NCBI GenBank assembly: GCA_914767715.1 | Contig: OU612070.1 | Location: 5,969,501-6,033,500 of the forward strand | Direction of reading: 5' to 3' | From: Membranipora membranacea | Lineage: Eukaryota > Bryozoa > Gymnolaemata > Cheilostomatida > Membraniporidae | DNA: 64,000 bases | Shown here: positions 38,451-49,931 of the stretch, one piece after another | How the letters are laid out: each line of letters starts with the position of its first letter | Numbering within the stretch: position 1 is the stretch's first letter | Position numbers and translations under genes: made by a program | Notes under the pieces: generated by a model | Databases searched by the model: none | What the model saw: the letters and a program-made list of their open reading frames with translations, nothing else | Told to the model about the DNA's origin: nothing

Positions 38451-38566
38451 ATAGACTGATTTAATCTCCTTGCACCATTTTATATATATGTCAAGGTCAA
38501 CTTAAGGTTGTTTTCATACTCAGGTCATTTTCATTCTGGGTCATTTTCAATGTTTTCCGGGAAATC

Positions 38567-40395
38567 ATGTGAGCACAACTCCAAAATAGCAGACAGGGAA
38601 AAAGAAGTAATTCCAGAAGGGCAGGTATTTGACAACATACGCTGCACAGCACCACACTGAGCAACAGTGCTGCTCAATTGCTTTTCATAAAATGAATCAT
38701 CGATCCTGAGGGGTCTTTCAATTAGATAGAGCGATGTTTTACTAACGCAATTTATCATATTCACATCGCTCAAACCTTGACTCCTTGGCCTGATGACTAA
38801 AGATAATCATGTACATTTTGACATGTAATTCTCGAGTTCAGACATTTATATCAAAGTTATCCCACAGTGTGTTTAGAGGGCACAACTTCTATGTCAGTCA
38901 ATGTATGTGTTAAGACAAAAAATGTTTTTTTTGCTTGCTATGGATGATGTGAATGTGAATGTTGGGGTATCCATTGACATAATTGAAACCCAAACAATTT
39001 ACATTATTACATAAACCATCCTGCCACCCCTAAGAAGTACCCATTGAAACCGTTGACAGGCTGATCGAGTTGAGAATGGATCTCTCCACCTTGATAACTG
39101 CCTGTAATGAACATTTACAAGAGGTCCTGTGAAGCTGACAGTGTGGCCATTCTGAGAAATTAGGACAAGCATTTTTATATTTGTAGTCGCTATGTTAGAC
39201 TTCTCAAGATTGCTGGCATACTTCAATGTGTCAGTTCGTGAAATTGACATTTTTAAAAATCAGAACAAGACTAGCAAGTAATAAAATAAAAACAATGTTG
39301 CAAATACTAGTGTATAGGCGCGCTTTTGCTGTGGTTGGGGATTCTCACTTTCTCAGTTGCACTGTTACATCAAAATGTATTCTAAATGAGACAATCTTCT
39401 AGTCGCACAAATCTCATCTAAATCATAGGTTGTTTAATTATTTTACTATATCCTCTATAATAGACGACCTGTGATAAACAAAAATAAGAGTGTAGAACAA
39501 AGAGGGAAAAAAGAAATTATTTCAGTTTTTTTTATTACATCCAAACCAGTCTTTTTTACTGAAATGCCTGAGGTAATCATGCAATATTGCAATGATGATG
39601 ATTTGAAAATACACACTGTTTTAAAATTGGTTTTCACTACAGTAATGATTGAAATATAATCTCATGTAATGTGGATATTTCATTATTTTAAAATATTATC
39701 TCATATCATGTGGATATTTGGTTATGTTTAAAACAATATATGAGAACAGACATTTTAATTCTGCAGAAAGTGTTGGAAATAGTGAGACGCCACAACTCAA
39801 GACAAGGTTTAATTTCGGGAAATAAAAATATTCTGTAGTACAATTACATTAGTCAGAAAACTATATGAAATCTTGTTTACATGACAATTTACTGGCTTCT
39901 AATCCAACCTACTCATGCAGTCAGGGTAAAGAAAAGACCATTTGCTCTAAGGAATCCCATATATCTTTCCGATGACAAATACAACATCTCACTTCCTGCA
40001 CGTAAGGAGCTTTGCTAGTGTGAAATTTTAAACATAAAAGTTATAACTAGATATGTTTTCAGTTTTCACACGCCCCCACCCCACCCCCTCTCTCTATTTA
40101 GATAATCTTAGCCTGTAGTCAACAAACTAACATGTCTGTCTGTTTGCCGAGACTTACCCAACAGAGTTTACTCTTGTCCAGGTTAATTTCCTCATCAAAG
40201 CATTGTCGCTGTAATTAATGGCTAAAAAAATGAAGTGATGATCAATGAAGCAAAAAAACATATGACTTTTTGCCAAACAGATTTAAATTTATTTGGCAAC
40301 AATAGGAGCTGATTTATAAATTGGGGGAGAAACATTCACCTGATAGCATTTCACTGACGAGGAACTGAACATCTAACCTGAATCCAAAACTGAAA
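38567..40395. other. Intergenic region before the propeller gene
   Basis: AT-rich sequence without a recognised gene. Open frames up to about 83 codons have no family signature. Near 39656-39730 a short block (TCATGTAATGTGGATATTT and a variant) is duplicated. The 5' UTR of the next gene should start in the last few hundred bases. Confidence 0.4.
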
Positions 40396-43300
40396 ATGGA
40401 GGCTGATTTTCAGAAATCAGCAGATGAAACTGTACAGTGCCTGATCTGTATGGAGTACGAGCCTTATCTAGGATGTGGCAAGAATCTTCTTCTCTGCTCT
40501 TATGTACCTAGAAGAGAAAGTCTGTTGAGTATCTCTGCTGTGTCAACTGAGGACTTCCCATGTGAAACATGCCGGTAAGTAATCAGGCTCTGGTGGCGTA
40601 ATATATCCCAAAAAGGGACAAGTATAACCTTATCACAGCGACTCCATTTTTGTTGCTTTTGTTGGGGTTCATGAGACTGAGAGTAGTCCCGTTATTGTCT
40701 TCCCTTCTTCTTCACAAAAAAAACAACAAAAGCGAGGCCACTGTGATAAGGCTAGGGCAAGGCGGCACTCAGTGAGCTCTTACTTATTTAAGGTTTGGCT
40801 GTGAGCCTTTTGCCCTTGGTTCTCATGCTTTGTTGTTCCCTTTGCTGATTTCCCTGATTTAACAGGTTTTCACTTGAGTCTGTAGACTATTGGAAATCTG
40901 TTCATGCACCTTTTTTCCCCTCTTTTGTTAATCTGACGCAGAGGTGCACCAGTTTATTTGAGATCTTTTTTTTTAATGAATGATACAAGTGAGCTAAAAA
41001 TGACATCTTATAGATTGAGATAATAAGATGACAGGATTTATGCTCCAAAGACTGATAAATTGAGAAATATTCAAGGGATTTCAAAATGTTCTCAGTGTTT
41101 ATGATTGATTTCTCAACACTAGGTCAGTAACAGAAGCAAACAATAATATTCTGTTGTCTCTGGAATATCAAGCGTCATTCCAGCTTCTGCATGATATAGC
41201 CTGTCCGGTAGCATACTTGGGGTTAACACGAGACTAACCCTTGCCCGGGTTAGTTCCCTCTTCTAAACAGCGTAAATATGTAAAGCTAGTAGAGTTTTTG
41301 GGTTTTTGAGAACTGCTTAGGAAGAAAATAGTGCGAATTACATGCCAGTGAAATTATCTTTCAAAGGTTTTCCAAATTTCAGAAGATCATGCTCCGGAAT
41401 TGATATGACTTAGAGTGATTAAGAAAGGACAACTTTAGTGGTTGAGAGAAATGGAGAAGAATTTAAAGTAAATAGTTTTAACTGTGTCCATAGACTATTT
41501 TAAGAAGTTGTCACGGTAGCCTGAAACCTTCAATATGATACCAAACACGGGGAGGTGCTACTTCAGTTATAATGACTCAACTAAATGAAGTTGATAGCAA
41601 TTAATCAAAAAAACTCTTGACTTAATGCCAAACAGATTGAGACTTTCTTTTCAATAAATATGAATCTAAATGGCAGTTTTGTTAATGAGGGAGAAAAAAA
41701 ATTACCTGATGACATTTCATTGACAAGGAAGAAGGAAATAAATACCTCTCAGAATGGAGATCGATCTGCAGAAAACAGCAGAGGTACACTGTATGATATG
41801 TTTGGCTACTTGGTGCTATACTACTTTCTGTTGTTTGATAGATCACTCACAGCGATAGGCAACTTTCTATCAGCCTCTGGAATACTGTCAGATGAGAAAC
41901 CGCAGATTACTACCTGTCATGCCTGTGAGAAAAAGAAGAGGAAAGAGAAGGAAAAGAGGAAAGCTGATATGTATTATTATGTTTGCAACAATGTTTGCTG
42001 TGACAACTATGGAGGGGTTGGTGTTGTTTTATCCCATTCTGTTGCAATGTTATACCTTTTTAGGTAGGGACTTCCTTAGCGTATGCTGTTGGGTCGTTCA
42101 CAATTGTAAGGAACGAACCATAAATAAATTTATTTCCCTTCGAGGGAACAATCCAATTATAGTAGAGGAGTTTATGCAGTTTATTAGCTTATTTGTCAAG
42201 TTTTAGTTTTTTTCCTATGAATGGGTAAACTCAAGAAATAATATCCATGGTAATTCTATTGCAGTCACATTATGACATCCACCAAGAGCACAGGGTTGTG
42301 AAGCTTTCTGAATACAAGATCATACGTATTGCCAAGATAGAGGAAAGATTTGTCTCCGTACAGAAATACCATGAATCTCCTTGCAACTTCCGAGGAAACA
42401 ATGGTGATTTCCTCATAATGAGAAAGCCAGGACCCCCACCTACGAGACTCAGACTCATAGGGAAGGCACAAACAAGCATCGAATGTTGGGCGATGTGTCA
42501 TCACAAAGGCTTCACTTATATTGGGCAGCCCAAAGGAATTATAGACAGGATAGATCACCAAGGTCAAATAACGAGAGAATTTCTCCGGCTGGATCAGAGC
42601 ATAAATTCCATGGTAGCTTATGATGGAAGACTCTATTGCCTCTTGCCTTTTGGCAAAAACAAAGGACTGTCTAAAATCTGTGTCCATGGAATAGTTGATG
42701 GCAAACTGCAGAGATCTTGGGATCATCCGCGCCTCATTAGAGCAGGGCAGCGGATGGCCATCAATGGTGTCTATCTGGCTGTAGGAGATTGGCCTGGGAG
42801 ACAGATTATCATCTACTCACTAACAGGAGAAGTCATCAGAAGAATACCTCTACCCAAGTCACTGACAAGCAGGGATTTTATATGTATGAGTAACTGTCGA
42901 GCTGACAGTGTGGTCATATCTGACAAGGAAGCAGGGCGAGTCATGAGAATCAGCTTAAAGAATGGAGATATAGTCTGGAGCTCTGACAATATCACCAATA
43001 GTCGCGGAGTTGTCTATCATCCAGACGGATACATCCTTGTGGCGAGTGGCCACGGATACGATGTGAAGATAACTGTACTGGACGATAAAGATGGTACGGT
43101 ACAATTAATGTTAACCAAAAGAAAACCTCATCTTTTTTTATGTTTAGCCGTAATCGATGACAACAATTTTGCTGTTTATCTGAGTGTCAGAACACGTAAT
43201 ATAATTTATAACGACATCATAGTTCATGCATAATTCGGTTCAATTACATAGCTGTTGGCTAACTGTTTTTTATAATGGGAGTTTGATGACACTCAAGCTG

Positions 43301-43512
43301 CAAATGGCTCTGTTATTTTCTACCACCGATAAAAATTCAGTTCTTTTACTATTTTAGGAAAGTTGATAACAGTACTAACTGATTCGACAGCAAGAGGAAG
43401 AAGTCCGTCATTGGATCTTTGTCTGCATGGTAGTACACTGTTTGTGCCAAGAAACTGGGATAAGTCTGTCTTGATGTATGAGGTTCTCGTTTCAAAACAT
43501 TTTGGGAAATGA
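40396..43512 (+). CDS. NHL/TRIM-like beta-propeller protein, four exons
   Basis: Exons: 40396-40574, 41123-41207, 42265-43093 and 43358-43512; all phases agree, giving about 415 aa. Exon 1 encodes a cysteine-containing N-terminus (VQCLICMEYEP, then CETC), like a degenerate RING with no histidine ligand. Exon 2 is supported mainly by phase and an acceptor; its donor (gtagca) is weak. Exon 3 encodes a propeller of short repeated strands such as SINSMVAYDGRLYCL, NGVYLAVGDWPGRQIIIYSL, DSVVISDKEAGRVMRISL and SRGVVYHPDGYILVASG. Exon 4 adds the last blade and ends HFGK. Proteins of this type are common in invertebrates, often linked to ubiquitin or immune functions, but no role can be fixed here. 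No B-box or coiled coil is seen. A possible AATAAA lies at 43723-43728. Confidence 0.7.
41585..41940 (+). pseudogene. Decayed tandem copy of propeller-gene exon 1
   Basis: This segment repeats, with divergence, the 5' UTR and first coding exon found at about 40225-40575. Shared marks are TGCCAAACAGATT, CCTGAT..CATTTCA.TGAC, an ATG at 41754 followed by EIDLQKTAEVHCMIC (compare EADFQKSADETVQCLIC), and a later CHAC matching CETC. In the ATG frame a stop occurs after about 34 codons, so the copy is frameshifted. A neighbouring frame stays open for 135 codons from 41660 but is not the homologous one. It lies in intron 2. Confidence 0.6.
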
Positions 43513-44689
43513 TAAAACATGTTAGATGAACTTGATGGGCTGAATGGTTATCATCTAATCATAATCATACATTAATTTTTTTTTTGTGATTAACATTCCA
43601 GGATTTTACAAGCATTATGTTATTTGTTGTATAATAGTTCTGGTTTATGGGTTACGTCTGAGCACTTGAGCCCAGTTATTGATATGTCTACTCAACCATG
43701 TATATGCCTCACTGCTTATAACAATAAAAAAGAAGCATAGCTTAAACATTACAACTTTCACATTTGTGCAACCTATAGCCTACCATAAACCAAGTGTTTG
43801 TTTTGTTTGCCTTGTTCTCAATGTTGACAGCAACGTTAAATTCAGCAGACTGGCACATTATAAGAGCGTACTTCTCCTCACATAACCTATAACAGAAGCA
43901 GGGAATATTTTTCTCGATCTTAAGCTCACAGCTAGGCATTCATTGCCAAACAAAAAGTAATCACAACTGGTTGAGGAATGCTTTAATAGTTGGCAACATA
44001 ATTCCAAGTTATTTTCTCACTAGTCACAAGATACACCAGGTAATGACAAGCTTTTACCAGGTGAATAAAGTGCCAACTATAACAATCGTCATCTAGTTCA
44101 CCCGAGATTTGTGTTTTGTGGGGTCTTATGTGCTGCATCATATCTGTGTACTACATTCTGTAATTTTGAATATTGTTGAATGTTCATTTTTGTTAGTTTG
44201 TAGAGTTAGCAGGTTTTAGACAAACATATTCTCAGACATTCAATATTATGACTTCAGTTGATATTACGGGAGTGAGGAATGAGCCTCGGGAATTCTCCTA
44301 GTGGTTATGTTGCCTGAGTTTAGCGAATCAGGCTCATTCTAGGGTAAAATGTAGTCATACATGTTGACACGACTTCTCTTGGCCTGTGTCGTAAGTAGCC
44401 TCACAAATGTAGAATCTTAACTCTAAAATGAACAACTAATTCAATCAGAAACATCCTATTATTACAAAATGTTAGAACTTAAATTGATTTTAAGGTGTAG
44501 TTAGCAGAAGTAGCAGAATTTATAGAAACAAATATTAAACCATCTTGAGATTATTCTATAGTATGATTGCTTTTTCCTCGATTTTTAGTGGTGATAAAAT
44601 ACTCAGGAGATTATTTTGAAATTAGTGTTAGTGTTATAGCGATCCCCTTATGATTCCATTGTGGTTTAAAAAGTGTTTGTCTCTGTCCG

Positions 44690-44890
44690 AAGACTGAGAA
44701 ATAAAAGTGCCTTATAGGCACGGCAGCCATATTTGGCGCCAAGATGCTTTCAGTTTGCAGGCAGGTTGGAGCACACCTGGGGCGTCAATTGAGCCCAGTA
44801 GTTGGTAGACTGCAGCGGGATTTGAACCCAAGGCTCCAACGCTTACACATCAGAGGGCAGGCGCTCTAACCAACTGAGCTACCTCCTACT
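44690..44890 (-). mobile_element. tRNA-derived SINE
   Basis: On the minus strand, an A box (TAGCTCAGTTGG with GAGC closing the D stem) and a perfect B box (GGTTCAAATCC, 44818-44828) are spaced as in a tRNA. The acceptor arms do not pair, so it is not a functional tRNA gene. Unrelated sequence follows the tRNA-like head for over 100 bp, as in a SINE body. Triplet-like GTAGGAG repeats precede it. The 3' end of the element is a guess. Confidence 0.65.
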
Positions 44891-46097
44891 CCTCCTACTC
44901 CTAAAGCTCAAAGAGCTAAATAAGACGTCTTGATATTCTGTGTTTTAGATATTATTGCAAAGGTTAAGTATAATGGCAATCATCAATGCAAGAAATTTTT
45001 GGAAGCCCAAGTTCACCCTTCCATAAATAGGACATCATTAATAGACAATGATATTTTCCATAAATACACCTGACTGCTTAGTTTTTATTCCTTTTATTTG
45101 TCATTGACTTTGATGGCAATTATAAAGTATATATATAAATATAAATACACTTCAGCTATGTGTCTTACCATCATGCACGATCACGAGACACATAGCACCA
45201 AATTTTAGCCTCATCCCATGGGATGAGGTTAACATTTATTGCATGTTTCAGAGGAAGTATGAATGATCTTCGGGAAGTTGTTCTTGAAGATTAGCCGAGG
45301 ATGGGTTGGAAATTTTCAGTGAAACTCAGTCTGAGCCACTTTTGTTAAATCCCCCTGAGTTGTTTATGAAGTAATATGTCAGCACTGTAACACGGTTATC
45401 ATCATTCTTCAACCATACATTAACCGTTCAAGCCATTAGGTGAACAACTTGAAGAAAGACTTGAGTGAAGGTTGAACTTGTCATACTTTTTCTCTTTCTC
45501 TCTATATGAATTATTTGTTCTCACCAAGCAAATATCCACTGTTATGGACTCCTCCGAAGGAATGATATCAATCATGAATATTACGATTCAATCTCTGATT
45601 TGATCGATTAGCGAGGCAATAGTTTTGGATTTTGCAATACGTAATGACATTAATAATAAATGTGAGATTACTAAGCACAGCAATCTATCATTTATATGTA
45701 TTTCAGTTGGTTGGTTGCTTTATTTTGTCACAAACATTAGGTATGCTGCGAGATTGAGTGATTATACTGTTACGTTAGTAGGGAATAACAAAAAGAAATA
45801 TAAAACATGAGCAGCGTAAACTGGTTTCTAGTGGATTATAAAATATCTTATAATAAAATGTCTGAGGAAGGAGTCTTTACCCCAGGCAGTCTGGTATTTA
45901 AGGCTTAGGTGAGCTTCCGAAGAAAATTGTAAAAAATGTTCATCGTCATGTATTATCTGCAGGGCGATTTGATATGACAGAATCTAGGACCAAATATCAA
46001 GACTCAGTCTGTTGCCCTGTTTAAAAAAAGAAAATAGGTAGGCAGTAGGTGAGAATAAATACAATAAAACTCTTATATAACATGCAGGCTAAAGGCT

Positions 46098-46352
46098 CTG
46101 ATACTTTGATGCTCTGTTGCTCTGATGCTCTGATGCCCTGATGCCCTGATGCCCTGATGCCCTGTTGCCCTGATGCCCTGATGCCCTGATGCCCTGATGC
46201 CCTGATGCCCTGATGCCCTGATGCCCTGATGCCCTGATGCCCTGATGCCCTGATGCCCTGATGCCCTGATGCCCTGATGCCCTGATGCCCTGATGCCCTG
46301 ATGCTCTGATGCTCTGATGCTCTGATGCTCTGATGCTCTGATGCTCTGATAC
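46098..46352. repeat. 8-bp tandem repeat, about 32 copies
   Basis: The unit is CTGATGCC in the centre and CTGATGCT at the edges, about 255 bp in all. The clean centre flanked by variant units is typical of slippage-driven expansion. The minus-strand open frame across it (repeated SGHQGIRA) is an artefact of the period. Confidence 0.95.
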
Positions 46353-47843
46353 TAAGTCACATTGCAAAGTAATATGTCCCAGTCAATGACACGTCCTTCT
46401 ACACTGCTATCTCAAACACAAACGACTCAAGTACAGTATTGCCTGCGATAGACGCTACACAAAGATGGGCTAACGAAAACTCTATGTTTCTAAATGCAAA
46501 AAGACCAGTTATTATGAATTTCTCGCTGTCAACTTGTGGCGAATTTTCAGAGGCGTTCAGATTGAAGGCACACCCTTGGAGGTCCCGAGGCCGGGAATGC
46601 TAGGGAGGCACAGAGTGCATGGGTTGAAGACTCTAGGTCAGATTTTTTTTACAAGTTTCAGCTCATTCTCTGATCATAGAAACTCTAAATGTGCATATGG
46701 AAGCCAAGTGTTGTCGAGTTTGAAAAATAGGAAACAGGGCTGAAGATTGACTCTGCTTGTTCAAGTGATGAGGCCAACATTTACTCTGCAACAAATTAAA
46801 GGCATAATTTAGAGCCATAACTTAACACCGATAAAGTCTCAGGAGTACAGCATCGGCTTGGCGCTATATCTAATAATATCGATTCTCATCAGAAAATTTA
46901 TTTAAAATATACATCGAAAGAAACTAGATTTTTAACAAACCATTGTATTATGTGCGTTTGTATAGAATATTATTTATTTAAAAGTCTGTAAAAACTCTGT
47001 AACACTCATCTTTCAGAAAATTAGTTTTGCTATATAATTTATGCTTCTGACAACTAACAACTAATAACAACCAACAGCTAACAACTAACAACAAGCGACT
47101 AGCGACTAGCGACAACCGACAACTGACAACTAATGATTGTAGTTTGAAAATAAAAGTATATATATATAACTAATAATTATCATTTTTTACCCTCCTAATT
47201 CAAATGATAATGGGAAAAAAAGATGATATAGATAGGCTGAAGCACCGTCACAAACAAAGTCTGGTTATTATAGCCAATCCCTAATGCATTCCTGAAATAT
47301 TGTAAGCAACAGACACACAATGAAAACATGTGATAATTTATCTTTATTAATGAATTACCAACCACTTCTTTGCGATAATAAAACAACAACACAACCAATT
47401 GGAACTTTGTCATTGAAAGTAAGAATTAATCTTAAGACTCATTTGTAGGCCATACTTCTAATCCAGGATTGCCATACCTTGTGATATACGATTGTAACAA
47501 ATATTCCCTGCATCACGGTCATTATCGTTCCACCTGAAGATTCTAATCCAGCTGTTCAACAAATTCTACATTCAAAAACTACTACTCTCAAAGAGTTCAT
47601 TAAAAAGCTTGATCTTTCAACCTATAACACTGCTGACACAATTATCTGTTTTTCTTGTTGGTTAAAATTAATAAATTATAATCATTACTATTGTTTTCAT
47701 CCATTATTTCAAAACATGATCTGAGACTGTACATTATTCACAAAACTTTAAAGCTGCGGCCCAACGATGGAACACAGTATCACTATGTTGATGGAACAAG
47801 AGACGCATTGTACTAATAATCCTGATCGGCATTGGTATGGCAG

Positions 47844-48336
47844 GTGCAACGGATTGAGCTAAAAGTCTCTTCAAGTCTGATACTCTTCCATATTATAACA
47901 AACAATTCGTTGGAAAATATTACAAATCACAGGGGACCAGAGTTTATATCCAGATTTTCCCCGTGTGAAGTCAATATTCAACGGTGCCAAAACATTGACT
48001 TGATCAGGTATGATATCCGGCCCTGTTCCTTCAAGGCCATGTCGGGATTGGGAAGACTAATTGAGCTAGGCACCTGCTACCTGAAAAAGACAGAGCAGAG
48101 ATAGCTGATGATAGATGAGGGTAAATTTGCCCTCGACTCTCATCTCATATACTCTTCTGATGTCATCATCTCCTTCTCTCTGCCACACATGTGCGGATCA
48201 CTGCATCATGTCTAATACATTCATCACATTCGCCATTGCCTTATGCTTTCATATATTTTGCAGTCCTCGAGACCATTTCCAAAGTGGTTGCGCAACATTC
48301 TCAGTTCACAGACTACACACTGAGCCTTTCAGCAAG
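47844..48336 (+). CDS. Possible two-exon fragment of an unknown gene
   Basis: A segment at 47844-48007 follows an acceptor (ggtatggcag) and ends in ATC AG|gtatga at phase 2. A second at 48264-48336 follows a good acceptor (atattttgcag), enters at phase 2 and ends in AAG|gtaacc. Joined, they stay open. They contain FHIITNNSLENITNHRGPEF, SRFSPCEVNIQRCQNIDLIS and HFQSGCATFSVHRLH. Several cysteines and N-glycosylation sequons hint at an extracellular protein. I do not recognise it and found no start, stop or further exons, so it may be partial, decayed or spurious. Confidence 0.3.
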
Positions 48337-49931
48337 GTAACCTGGCAGATTAATACAAACATAAAAGTCTGCCATGAGCATGCATAATTTTTATTTTCCC
48401 AACACTTTGTTAGCTTGGTAAAATGATAAGAACACTCGTGTTACTTTCCAAGACCATAAAACCACAACACAGTTTCAAAACTAGACGACATTATGAATAT
48501 CCAATAATACAAGTATTAGTCAGACATATCAGATAAGTATGATCTGGTAATATCAGACCAACCTTACAAGCAGAACAGTCACTCCTCTGTTACATTCGAA
48601 CGTTCATGATGTTTAGGTCTGTAGAGAGTTATCCCTTTCTGCGGAGAAAGAAGACAACTCCATAAAAAATTGTTACGACATTTCATAATGTACAAAATCT
48701 GCTTAGCTAGTTGTAGTGTATTTAAGTATAAAAGGGACTCACATTTTTTTTGTTTGCTTTTTTGTCATATATTCAGTTTTTGAAATAATAAACGTTAAAA
48801 TCAAATTATCTATAAATTTGTCTCTTCTTCCGAGAGGCACTTCCAATGGAACTCCCAAGCGCCTCCGAAAAGAACTCCAAAACAAACGCCAAAATGAAAT
48901 GGTCTAGGTTTTAATTTTTACCTTCTTTCATATGCATCTGGGGCTCTTAAATAGGGCAGCGAGGGCATGTGTGGGTTTGTGCGATTTGGCGTAGGACTGT
49001 ACATGACGGTCGTCGTCTACTGCCCTGGGAAGTTGTTGGCTTGAGTGGGTCGGTATGACTCTTGAAAAATCTCGAAGCGAAAACAACATCCGTCTTGATA
49101 TAGCACAAACATAAAACCATTATGTGAGAGTGAGTTTCCGCAATTTGAAAATGAGATTGGGAACGAGAGAAAAAGATAATGATGATTTAGAAATAGCATA
49201 TGCATAGTGCATGATGCCATCCGCCAGATGTCTATTCTCTATTTCTACCAAGTGGAACTGAACGTAAAATCTAAATACATTTTTATTTATTTTGTCGAGG
49301 AACTGAAATGAAGATAATTGAATAAATCATAAAAAATATGTGTGTGAACTAAAAGGGCACGTAACGGTTTAAAATACTAAAACTACAGTCAATAAATATT
49401 GCGATTACAGTTATATTATTGAATAAAGAATGAAAGTTTGGGTGTATTGCGAGTTTGACAAAAGACATAAAAGATTTAATGCATTGTGGCGTCTGATTTA
49501 AAATCAAATGTAGACTTAAACTTGCAAAATCAGGTTCTGATTAGTTCTAACAGACTGTATGAGTATATACATATTGTACAATAGAACAACACTTTTTTGA
49601 AGGAAAGCTCGGCAGCTAAGGTTTACAGCTATGCACAATTGTTACTTTCATCAGCTCCCTCATGCCTTTAAGTTTCTTGACTCTTCTTCATGCTGTTATA
49701 CCGCTCAATACAATCGAAAATATTTCTGAAAAAATATTCAATCAATGTCTGATACAAACTATCACACAACTACACAAGGCTCCCTGTAAGTTTAATTTGG
49801 TAATGTTAAGTCAAGCTGAGACCCTACTCCGATTGGGCCATACTGTTTCTTGTTGATGTATTTAAGATCCAAAATGGCTCTAGATCCAGAAGTTTGCCAT
49901 AATCATACAATGATAAAATGCGACAAATCAA
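48337..49931. other. Intergenic region, no gene seen
   Basis: AT-rich DNA between the uncertain exons above and the 3' end of the minus-strand KAP gene. It should contain the KAP 3' UTR; I could not settle on a polyadenylation signal. No motif or repeat of note was found. Confidence 0.4.

Larger units (their letters stand above)
35146..38558. mobile_element. 3.4-kb long-TIR transposable element, composite
   Basis: The octamer GGGAAATC occurs directly on both sides (35138-35145 and 38559-38566), as an 8-bp target-site duplication would. Inside, the left end (about 35146-35560) and the right end (about 38085-38558) are homologous in inverted orientation. They share blocks such as ATGACCCAGAATGAAAATGA, GACCCAACCAATCAGACACC and TTTACCTTTAACTATGA. 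The outermost 20 bp match only partly. Both ends carry satellite-like arrays. The interior has no recognisable transposase, so the element is probably non-autonomous. It contains a reverse-transcriptase scrap and a hAT-like MITE as later insertions or captured DNA. Superfamily is not assigned; 8-bp duplications are typical of hAT and P elements. Confidence 0.65.
43513..47843. other. Intergenic region with repeats
   Basis: No gene is firmly recognised. It contains the tRNA-derived SINE at about 44690-44890, the 8-bp array at 46098-46352 and a degenerate CAACTAA-type repeat at about 47045-47135. A GC-richer segment at 46551-46636 lies between an acceptor and a weak donor and reads GVQIEGTPLEVPRPGMLG, but its exit phase does not fit the next candidate exon. 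Near 44300-44330 a perfect stem GCCTGA/TCAGGC recalls a tRNA arm without a proper B box. Confidence 0.4.

Noticed and set aside
42265-42726. 153-codon minus-strand frame
   Set aside because: It is antisense to exon 3 of the propeller gene, which has clear repeat structure on the plus strand.
43094-43233. Continuation of the propeller exon to the stop at 43233
   Set aside because: A donor after 43093 and the exon at 43358-43512 restore the propeller strand pattern; the read-through is intron.
44811-44890. Functional tRNA gene on the minus strand
   Set aside because: Acceptor arms do not pair; it is followed by a SINE-like body.
46089-46367. 92-codon frame of SGHQGIRA repeats
   Set aside because: It is an artefact of the 8-bp tandem repeat CTGATGCC.
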